A program made the position numbers and the translations under genes. Below the pieces are notes generated by a model. That model was not told the origin of the DNA, did not search any database, and worked only from the letters and a program-made list of their open reading frames with translations. From positions 1 to 5,304 of the forward strand of contig JBHEKU010000053.1 in assembly GCA_041859205.1 (NCBI GenBank): a stretch of 5,304 nt of DNA, in the 5' to 3' direction. Source of the stretch: JAFDZO01 sp041859205. Lineage in GTDB: Bacteria > Bacteroidota > Ignavibacteria > Tepidaquicellales > Tepidaquicellaceae. Each line of letters starts with the position of its first letter. The first letter of the stretch is position 1. Below, in pieces: positions 1 through 5,304 of the stretch.

Positions 1-1
1 T

Positions 2-43
2 ACCAATGCCGAAGCTTTTATGTTAATAAGAGAAATTAAGTAA
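2..43 (+). CDS. possible C-terminal tail of an upstream gene (partial)
   Basis: From base 2 the + strand reads TNAEAFMLIREIK and then stops at TAA (41-43), 21 bases before the glycosyltransferase start. The spacing and orientation fit the end of a preceding gene of the same operon. The peptide is far too short to name a family. The frame starting at base 1 is also open for twelve codons, so the frame choice rests only on the more protein-like composition. It may equally be non-coding. Confidence 0.35.
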   Translation, partial: TNAEAFMLIREIK

Positions 44-64
44 TATCCGTACAGATAAATAATA

Positions 65-1210
65 ATGAACGATAGAAAAATTGTATTTGTAAATCAGGCA
101 ACAGGATATTTAACGATTGACATTATAAATGAGTTTGCAAAGGAATTTAAGGAAACTGTTCTTATAACAGGAAGCATAAGAGTTCAGGATATTCCTTTAG
201 ATCCAAAGGTAAAAATTTCATGGATAACTCTTTACAAACGTAACAGCAATTTTCAGAAATTAAAATCGTGGCTATTAGGTACGATACGAATTTACTTTCA
301 ACTATTGTTTAAATACAGAAATCATGAAATTTTTTATATAACTATTCCTCCCAGCGCATATTTACTTTCTTTGTTTTTCAAGAATAAATTTTCTCTTCTG
401 GTATTCGATGTTTATCCTGATGTTCTTAAAATTTTTAAAATTGGAGAGAGCAGTCTTCTTTACCGGTCATGGGTAAAATGGAACAAAAAATTGTTCGCAC
501 GTGCACACAGACTTTATACAATCGGTACAGGTATGAAAGTACTTTTAAGCAAATATATTGAGAGCAATAAAATTGATTTAATACCGCTATGGTCAGGCTT
601 AACAAAAATTCATCCGATTGAAAAATCCGACAATATTTTCATTAAGCAAAATAAAATTGAAGGTAAGTTTATTGTACAATATTCCGGCAATATAGGCGCT
701 ACACATAATATTGAGATACTTGTAAAGATAGCTGCAGAAATGACACAATATGAAAATATACTTTTTCTAATAATAGGCAGGGGTGACGGCTATAAAAATA
801 TTGCATCGCTCATTGAAAAGAACGAACTAAAAAATTGTATGCTTCTTCCTTTTCAGCCGGATGATATGCTGAACTATTCTCTCGCGGCAGCAGATCTGGG
901 AGTAGTTATCTTAGATGACAAAGTTGCTCATGCCAGCATGCCGAGTAAAATATATAATATGCAGGCAGTAGGCGTTCCGCTTCTTGCTATATCTGATTTG
1001 AAATCAGAGGTAAATACTCATATTGAAAAATACCAAATCGGAAAATGTTTTACAGAAAATAACTTTACCGGAATAAAAAATTTTATAATAAAATGTGAAA
1101 GTGACCAGGCCTTGCTTGAGTCATACAAAAAAGCTGCTAAACTTGCTGCGAAAGAATTCACGATTCATAATGCTAAAAAATATTTAGATCTGTATGTCAG
1201 TCAAAATTAA
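65..1210 (+). CDS. GT-B glycosyltransferase, family 4-like (WbuB/WcaI type)
   Basis: A 381-residue protein, normal length for a family 4 (GT-B fold) glycosyltransferase that transfers a sugar from a nucleotide sugar to a growing surface oligosaccharide at the cytoplasmic membrane face. The N-terminal acceptor domain (about 1-190) includes a hydrophobic, basic stretch near 68-112 that could hold the membrane, and FDVYPD at 114-119. The C-terminal donor domain shows YSGNIG (206-211), IGRG (237-240), LPFQPDDML (261-269), AADLGVVIL (275-283) and PSKIYNMQAVGVPLLAI (293-309), the usual order of this family. Asn298 sits where many GT4 enzymes carry the second Glu of the E-x7-E motif. WcaI-like relatives also vary there, so it is probably still active. 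ATG at 65 is the first in-frame start; no Shine-Dalgarno is visible. Donor and acceptor cannot be told from sequence. Confidence 0.85.
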   Translation: MNDRKIVFVNQATGYLTIDIINEFAKEFKETVLITGSIRVQDIPLDPKVKISWITLYKRNSNFQKLKSWLLGTIRIYFQLLFKYRNHEIFYITIPPSAYLLSLFFKNKFSLLVFDVYPDVLKIFKIGESSLLYRSWVKWNKKLFARAHRLYTIGTGMKVLLSKYIESNKIDLIPLWSGLTKIHPIEKSDNIFIKQNKIEGKFIVQYSGNIGATHNIEILVKIAAEMTQYENILFLIIGRGDGYKNIASLIEKNELKNCMLLPFQPDDMLNYSLAAADLGVVILDDKVAHASMPSKIYNMQAVGVPLLAISDLKSEVNTHIEKYQIGKCFTENNFTGIKNFIIKCESDQALLESYKKAAKLAAKEFTIHNAKKYLDLYVSQN

Positions 1211-1214
1211 AATT

Positions 1215-1219
1215 AAGGA
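1215..1219 (+). promoter_or_regulatory. ribosome binding site of the first ATP-grasp gene
   Basis: AAGGA lies nine bases before the ATG at 1229, inside the 18-base gap after the glycosyltransferase. It supports that start. The glycosyltransferase and the second ATP-grasp gene have no such motif. Confidence 0.6.
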
Positions 1220-1228
1220 TTTCCAACC

Positions 1229-2257
1229 ATGAAAACATTTTTCAGAAGATTTTTATACTTCGGATATTACATTAAAAAACTCGACTACCCAAAATTTAAA
1301 TCTCAGCTTAAAAAAGCAAAAGAAGATTCTAAAAAATCTACTTTAAGTATTTACTCAGATATTTTAAAATCTTCTTTTAAATATAATATTTCTATTCTCG
1401 AATATTTTTATTTCTTGTTCCACCTTCATCCTGAACATGAATACAGAAATACATATGCAGGAACAGGATTTATGTATGACCAGATTACAATTTTGAATCC
1501 GAAGGCAGGGCGTGATATCCTGGAGGATAAGATTATTTTTTTAAAGCACTATGCAAAATTTGTAAAACACGGTTACGTTTCGCTTAAAGAGTTAAACGAA
1601 AATAAATCATCATCAGAAAATATCTTATCTAATAAATCAGAGAAAATTGTTTTAAAAAATTCATTCGGGCAATGCGGTATAGGTGTGGAAGTACGGAATT
1701 CAAATGAATTTACTCACGAAAGTTTAATTGCAAGACTTACAGAAACAGGAAATGATTTTGTAGAAGAATATGTAGTTCAGCATGATGATTTAATGAAATT
1801 ATCTCCATCAGGCTTAAACACGATAAGAATCATAACAGAGTTAAATGATAAGGGAGAGGTTGATATTTTAGGATGCCGTTTGAGAATTTCAATAAATTCT
1901 CAGGTGGATAATATGGCTGCGGGAAATATTGCTGCACCGATTGACCCTGAAACAGGGATAGTGAACGGTCCGGGAGTTTACAGTGATATTTTAAAACATG
2001 ATGAAGAAATACATCCTGTAACAAATGTTAAAATTGTTGGATTTCAGGTTCCGTTCTGGAAAGAAACTTTAAATACTGCAATTGAAGCTGCGAAGATAAG
2101 CCAGACAAATCGTTCAATCGGCTGGGATCTTGCTGTAACAAATAACGGTCCTGAACTAATTGAAGGAAATCATGACTGGTGTAAACTCGTGTGGCAGCTT
2201 CCTATAAAAAAAGGAATGAAACAAGTTCTTCAAAAATATACCGAACAGAAAAATTAA
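1229..2257 (+). CDS. sugar-transfer associated ATP-grasp protein
   Basis: A 342-residue protein that looks like the ATP-grasp type often found in polysaccharide clusters (Pfam 'ATPgrasp_ST', recognised from motifs). ATP-grasp enzymes activate a carboxylate as acyl-phosphate and join it to an amine or other nucleophile. The helical N-terminal part (about 1-100) is basic and aromatic. The ATP-binding part shows IVLKNSFGQCGIG (140-152) with Lys143 and a glycine-rich loop, then FVEEYVVQH (177-185) as the likely adenine hinge. SPSGLNTIRI (192-201), GCRLRI (215-220) and DNMAAGNIAAP (227-237) follow. GWDLAV (298-303) and PELIEGNHDW (308-317) carry the expected acidic and Asn metal ligands (Asp299, Glu312, Asn314). 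The core looks intact and probably active. The gene sits 18 bases after the glycosyltransferase and six before the next ATP-grasp gene, so the three are probably co-transcribed. The substrate is unknown; aminoacylation or acylation of an amino sugar or glycan is inferred from context. Confidence 0.8.
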   Translation: MKTFFRRFLYFGYYIKKLDYPKFKSQLKKAKEDSKKSTLSIYSDILKSSFKYNISILEYFYFLFHLHPEHEYRNTYAGTGFMYDQITILNPKAGRDILEDKIIFLKHYAKFVKHGYVSLKELNENKSSSENILSNKSEKIVLKNSFGQCGIGVEVRNSNEFTHESLIARLTETGNDFVEEYVVQHDDLMKLSPSGLNTIRIITELNDKGEVDILGCRLRISINSQVDNMAAGNIAAPIDPETGIVNGPGVYSDILKHDEEIHPVTNVKIVGFQVPFWKETLNTAIEAAKISQTNRSIGWDLAVTNNGPELIEGNHDWCKLVWQLPIKKGMKQVLQKYTEQKN

Positions 2258-2263
2258 TTTAAT

Positions 2264-3316
2264 ATGAAAAACATTCTTATATCAGGAATCGGCGGTCCTA
2301 CTCCCCGCTCAGTTGCAAGAAGAGTACGCGAAGTTCTTCCCGATTGCAACATTATCGGAATAGATGCAAACAAAAAAGCTCTGGGATTTTATATGAAAGG
2401 TTTAGTTGATAAGCATTACATAGTTCCCCGCGCTTCGGATAGTTCATACTGGGATACAATTAATAAAATAATCTCCGATAACAAAATTGACTTAGCATTT
2501 ATACAGCCTGAATTTGAAGTAATCAAATGGGGTGAGCTTTATAAAGAAAAAGGTGAATTCCCTTGTCCCGTGCTTCTGCCTCCGTTAGAGCTTGCACAGA
2601 TGCTGATGAATAAAGCTTTAATGTCCGATGTACTCGAAGGCACGGATTACATTCCTAAAACAGTAAAAATTTCCCCGCAGGAACCGAAGTATGATGAGAT
2701 AGATGCAAAGGTCGGTTATCCCTGCTGGATAAGAGCAACAGTCGGCTCCGGCGGACTCGGCTCTCTTAAACTTAACAGTAAAAAAGATTTAGAAGCCTGG
2801 CTGCTTATTCATAAAGATATAAAAGAGTTTACCGTAAGTGAATTTTTAACGGGAAGACATCTTGCAAATCAGATGCTCTACATTGACGGCGAGTGTATTA
2901 AAAATGCCGGGCTTCATTGCGCAGAATATGTAATGGCAGATATAGCGCCTTCTAAAGTTACAGGTAATACATCATTCGGAAGATTAATAAACGAAGAGAA
3001 GCTTTTGAAATTTTGCGAAGAATGTATTTCTGAAATTTCCAGACGCACAGGTATTGTGCCGCATGGAGTATTAAGTTTTGATTTAAAGGAAGACGCAAAC
3101 GGAAATTTAAAAGTCACTGAAATTAATATCCGCCATATGGCTTACACAGGGATTATGGCTTCAGCAGGATTTGATCTTATAAACGATACTATATTATATC
3201 TCACCGGTAAAACAGATGAAATAAAAAACAGAGGTCTTTACTCGTTTGATAAAGATTATATTTTTCTGAGAGATGTAGATATTGAGCCGATATTAATGTG
3301 CGAAAAGGATTTATAG
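2264..3316 (+). CDS. CarB-like stand-alone ATP-grasp ligase
   Basis: A 350-residue single-unit ATP-grasp protein, about a third the length of carbamoyl-phosphate synthase large chain (CarB), so it is not a true CarB. The N-terminal pre-ATP-grasp domain is Rossmann-like: ILISGIGGPTPRSVARR (4-20) and IIGIDAN (30-36). The ATP-grasp part follows: Lys117, then GYPCWIRATVGSGGLGS (151-167), which parallels CarB's G(F/Y)PC-IIRPS-GG segment with Arg157 at the CarB Arg169 position. Next come SEFLTGRHL (192-200), SFDLKED (271-277) with Asp272, and VTEINIRH (284-291), whose Glu286 and Asn288 are the usual Mg ligands. The active site therefore looks complete. It shares little obvious sequence with the preceding ATP-grasp protein apart from the general fold, so it is not a recent duplicate. 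ATG at 2264 lies six bases after the previous stop; no Shine-Dalgarno is seen, so translation is probably coupled. The amine and acid substrates are unknown. Confidence 0.8.
   Translation: MKNILISGIGGPTPRSVARRVREVLPDCNIIGIDANKKALGFYMKGLVDKHYIVPRASDSSYWDTINKIISDNKIDLAFIQPEFEVIKWGELYKEKGEFPCPVLLPPLELAQMLMNKALMSDVLEGTDYIPKTVKISPQEPKYDEIDAKVGYPCWIRATVGSGGLGSLKLNSKKDLEAWLLIHKDIKEFTVSEFLTGRHLANQMLYIDGECIKNAGLHCAEYVMADIAPSKVTGNTSFGRLINEEKLLKFCEECISEISRRTGIVPHGVLSFDLKEDANGNLKVTEINIRHMAYTGIMASAGFDLINDTILYLTGKTDEIKNRGLYSFDKDYIFLRDVDIEPILMCEKDL
3305..3309 (+). promoter_or_regulatory. ribosome binding site deciding the TTG start
   Basis: AAGGA lies inside the last codons of the ATP-grasp gene, seven bases before TTG at 3317. 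It is the main support for that start, since the first in-frame ATG of the next gene encodes residue 124, beyond both membrane segments and the start of the domain. Confidence 0.65.
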
Positions 3317-4072
3317 TTGAATTCATTAGTTAAATTCTGGCTTCATCCATTTAATATCTTTTGGCTGTTATTTCTTGCAGGTATACTTGCTTATTTTTTA
3401 AAAAAAGAAAAAGTCTACATTGTATTATTTGTTATTGCAGGAATCTGGTTTTTAATAACTTCAAATTTTTTACTCCCGAATTTTTTAATTACTCAATTAG
3501 AAAATCAGTATACTCCTCTAACGAAAGATAAGATTCCAAATGATTCGTTAGCTTATAATATTATCGTTTTAGGTGCGGGATTTTCAAACAATAAAAAATT
3601 ACCTTTTAACGACCAGTTATCACCAACGGCGCTATCAAGATTAATCGAAGGAGTAAGAATTCACAATCTTCTTCCTAAGAGCAAAATGGTAGTATCAGGA
3701 CCCGGAGCCGCCGGCGAGATAACACAAGCAGAAGTTTTTTCCAAAACGGCGGGCTCATTAGGGGTAGATACTAATCTTATTTCTACTATAAAAACTGCCA
3801 GAATTACTCACGAAGAAGCAAAGGCATATTCAGAAAATTTTGATAAAAATACTCCGGCAATTTTAGTAACCAGCGCAGCGCATATGCCTCGTGCAATGAT
3901 GATGTTTCAAAGTTTTGGAATTACTCCTATACCGGCGCCAACCGACTTTCAGTCAAAATTTAATGCTGATGATTCACCTTCATGGTTCCCTTCATTGGAG
4001 AATATGAATAAAATGAAAACTGCAACAATAGAATATGTCGGTATTTTGTATGCTAAGTGGTTTCTGCTTTAA
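3317..4072 (+). CDS. ElyC/SanA/YdcF family membrane protein (DUF218)
   Basis: A 251-residue protein with two N-terminal membrane segments (about 12-28 and 33-50) and a DUF218 domain (about 80-245), the layout of ElyC. ElyC, SanA and YdcF proteins affect cell-envelope integrity. In Escherichia coli ElyC is linked to peptidoglycan synthesis and the lipid carrier shared with surface polysaccharides; no enzymatic reaction is firmly established. Family marks are IIVLGAGF (82-89), LSPTALSRLIEGVRI (101-115), MVVSGPGAAGE (124-134), TARITHEEAKAYS (160-172, the RNTxENA-like segment), LVTSAAHMPRAMMMF (183-197), PAPTDF (206-211) and IEYVGILYAKW (238-248). The start is TTG, directly after the TAG of the ATP-grasp gene, with AAGGA just upstream. 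No ATG is available before residue 124. The intact membrane region supports a separate protein coupled to translation of its neighbour. A role in the glycan pathway is inferred from context only. Confidence 0.85.
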   Translation: MNSLVKFWLHPFNIFWLLFLAGILAYFLKKEKVYIVLFVIAGIWFLITSNFLLPNFLITQLENQYTPLTKDKIPNDSLAYNIIVLGAGFSNNKKLPFNDQLSPTALSRLIEGVRIHNLLPKSKMVVSGPGAAGEITQAEVFSKTAGSLGVDTNLISTIKTARITHEEAKAYSENFDKNTPAILVTSAAHMPRAMMMFQSFGITPIPAPTDFQSKFNADDSPSWFPSLENMNKMKTATIEYVGILYAKWFLL

Positions 4073-4134
4073 AGTTATATCTGATAATAAATCTCCCTAT
4101 GTATTAATATATTTTTCAACTGAATGAGAAAATT
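4073..4134 (+). other. 62-base intergenic gap, no clear terminator
   Basis: This is the only sizeable gap between genes. It is AT-rich and shows no inverted repeat with a T-run, so no intrinsic terminator is apparent and read-through into the aminotransferase is plausible. TATATTTT at 4108-4115 resembles the Bacteroidota -7 element (TAnnTTTG) but lacks the final G and has no matching TTG-type -33 element. A promoter therefore cannot be called. Confidence 0.5.
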
Positions 4135-5304
4135 ATGACTTCAACACAAACAAAAGAAAGTAAAGCAAATTCTGATAAAGAAGGAGTACTGCCAAAGATT
4201 TGGCTCTCATCTCCTCATATGGGAGGAAATGAGCTAAAGTTTATTCACGAAGCATTTGAATCAAACTGGGTTGCTCCTTTAGGACCAAACGTCGATAACT
4301 TTGAAAAAGATCTTCAAAGTTTTACCGGTGTAAAACATGCTGCAGCTTTATCTTCAGGGACGGCTGCAATTCACTTAGGATTAGTTTTAATGGGTGTGAA
4401 AGCCGGTGATTATGTTATATGCCAGAGCATGACTTTCTCTGCATCGGCAAATCCTATTGCATACATTGGCGCTATTCCTGTATTTGTAGATTCAGAACCT
4501 GAAACATGGAATATGTCTCCTGATGCTTTAGAAGAAGCGATAAAAAAATTAATATCAGAAAATAAAAAACCCAAAGCAATTATACCCGTCCATCTTTATG
4601 GAATGCCGGCAAAAATGGATGAGATAATGGCTATCGCAGAAAAATATGAAATAGGTATAATAGAAGATGCAGCAGAAGCATTAGGGTCTATATATAAAGG
4701 CCGACCTGCCGGTTCATTCGGGAAGTTTGGCGTACTTAGCTTTAACGGTAATAAAATAATTACTACAAGCGGAGGCGGTGCATTGATTTCAAATAGCGGG
4801 GAAGATATTCAGAAAGCCAGATTTTTATCTACACAGGCAAGAGATGCCGCGCCACATTACCAGCATTCACATATTGGCTACAATTATCGAATGTCTAATA
4901 TTGTTGCAGGTATCGGCCGCGGGCAGATGGAAGTTCTCCCCGAAAGAATTAAATCAAGAAGAAAAAATTTTGAAACGTACAAAAACTTTTTCAGCTCAAT
5001 TGACGGTGTTTCTTTTTTAGAGGAACCGAATGAAGATTATTACTCAAACAGGTGGCTTACAACTATACTTGTTGAGCCAGAAATAACCGGCGGTATTACA
5101 AGAGAAACAATACGATTGGAATTTGAAAAATTTAACATCGAAGCAAGACCGCTTTGGAAACCTATGCACCTTCAGCCGATTTTTAATGAATGTAAATATT
5201 TCGGAGGAAGTGTTTCAGAAGATATATTTGAAAAAGGACTTTGTCTGCCATCGGGCTCAAACTTAACTGATTCAGACTTTGAAAGAATTTTTGATGTGTT
5301 AAAT
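4135..5304 (+). CDS. PglE-like sugar aminotransferase, DegT/DnrJ/EryC1 family (partial, 3' cut)
   Basis: Open from ATG 4135 to the window end: 390 codons with no stop, so the last few residues lie outside. It is a PLP-dependent fold-type I sugar aminotransferase, expected to transfer an amino group, usually from glutamate, to a keto-sugar nucleotide. Marks are SSPHMGGNE (25-33), NWVAPLGPNV (44-53), ALSSGTAAIH (71-80, cofactor phosphate), HLYGMPAKMDE (153-163), EDAAEALGS (177-185, Asp178 contacts the pyridine nitrogen) and FNGNKIITTSGGG (203-215), with Lys207 the Schiff-base lysine. STQARD (232-237), GYNYRMSNIVAGIG (248-261), RPLWKPMH (338-345) and KGLCLPSG (367-374) follow. Nearly every block matches Campylobacter PglE, which makes UDP-4-amino-4,6-dideoxy-GlcNAc for bacillosamine. 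The same sugar is a good guess here; perosamine synthases are close relatives. About 20 polar residues precede the family core. No better start exists and no strong Shine-Dalgarno is seen. The partner 4,6-dehydratase and acetyltransferase are not in the window. Confidence 0.9.
   Translation, partial: MTSTQTKESKANSDKEGVLPKIWLSSPHMGGNELKFIHEAFESNWVAPLGPNVDNFEKDLQSFTGVKHAAALSSGTAAIHLGLVLMGVKAGDYVICQSMTFSASANPIAYIGAIPVFVDSEPETWNMSPDALEEAIKKLISENKKPKAIIPVHLYGMPAKMDEIMAIAEKYEIGIIEDAAEALGSIYKGRPAGSFGKFGVLSFNGNKIITTSGGGALISNSGEDIQKARFLSTQARDAAPHYQHSHIGYNYRMSNIVAGIGRGQMEVLPERIKSRRKNFETYKNFFSSIDGVSFLEEPNEDYYSNRWLTTILVEPEITGGITRETIRLEFEKFNIEARPLWKPMHLQPIFNECKYFGGSVSEDIFEKGLCLPSGSNLTDSDFERIFDVLN

Noticed and set aside
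1830..2024. Open frame of 64 codons on the - strand
   Set aside because: It lies wholly inside the well-supported ATP-grasp gene and shows no recognisable motif or ribosome binding site; it is a shadow frame.
2914..3117. Open frame of 67 codons on the - strand
   Set aside because: It lies inside the CarB-like gene over its conserved catalytic region and has no domain character of its own.
2264..3316. True carbamoyl-phosphate synthase large subunit or biotin carboxylase
   Set aside because: At 350 residues with one ATP-grasp unit, it lacks the second half, the allosteric domain of CarB and the biotin carboxylase C-terminal domain.
3394..3409. T6-A7-G tract with an in-frame A-AAA-AAA slippery pattern near the start of the ElyC-like gene
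   Set aside because: A -1 shift gives only a short non-homologous tail, no stimulatory structure is evident, and A-runs are common in such AT-rich DNA. The 0 frame continues through the full family domain.
4100..4120. Bacteroidota-style promoter before the aminotransferase
   Set aside because: TATATTTT matches only part of the -7 consensus, there is no -33 TTG-type element at the right distance, and such strings are frequent by chance in AT-rich gaps.
1..5304. CRISPR array, tRNA or rRNA genes, insertion sequences or long repeats
   Set aside because: No regularly spaced direct repeats, cloverleaf-like segments, transposase motifs or terminal inverted repeats were seen on reading through; coding sequence fills nearly the whole window.

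Overview
The window is a compact, AT-rich stretch with five genes (one cut at the right edge), all on the + strand. All five point to building or modifying a cell-surface or secreted glycan. Low G+C, tight spacing, and starts that often lack a clear Shine-Dalgarno sequence fit a member of the Bacteroidota/Ignavibacteriota/Chlorobi group. That assignment rests on general character only, since there is no rRNA or marker gene here.

Layout: positions 2-43 may be the last codons of an upstream gene. A GT-B fold, family 4-like glycosyltransferase (65-1210) is followed by two consecutive but dissimilar ATP-grasp genes. The first (1229-2257) matches the 'sugar-transfer associated' ATP-grasp type, and the second (2264-3316) has a carbamoyl-phosphate-synthase-like (CarB-like) core. 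An ElyC/SanA/YdcF (DUF218) family membrane protein (3317-4072) abuts the second ATP-grasp gene with zero intergenic bases and starts at TTG. After a 62-base gap comes a DegT/DnrJ/EryC1 PLP-dependent sugar aminotransferase (4135 to the window end). It closely resembles Campylobacter PglE, which makes UDP-4-amino-4,6-dideoxy-GlcNAc. Gaps of 18, 6 and 0 bases between the first four genes strongly suggest one transcript; the aminotransferase may be on the same transcript or have its own promoter.

Working together (inference): the aminotransferase would install an amino group on a 4-keto-6-deoxy nucleotide sugar. The ATP-grasp enzymes could join a carboxylate, such as an amino acid or hydroxy acid, to an amine on a sugar or its precursor. 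The glycosyltransferase would place a sugar on the growing carrier-linked oligosaccharide. The ElyC-like protein could act at the membrane in lipid-carrier or envelope homeostasis. The pairing of two different ATP-grasp ligases with a PglE-type aminotransferase is the most interesting aspect. It suggests an acylated or aminoacylated amino sugar rather than the usual N-acetylated one, but the window does not prove this. No RNA genes, mobile elements, CRISPR arrays or convincing terminators were seen.
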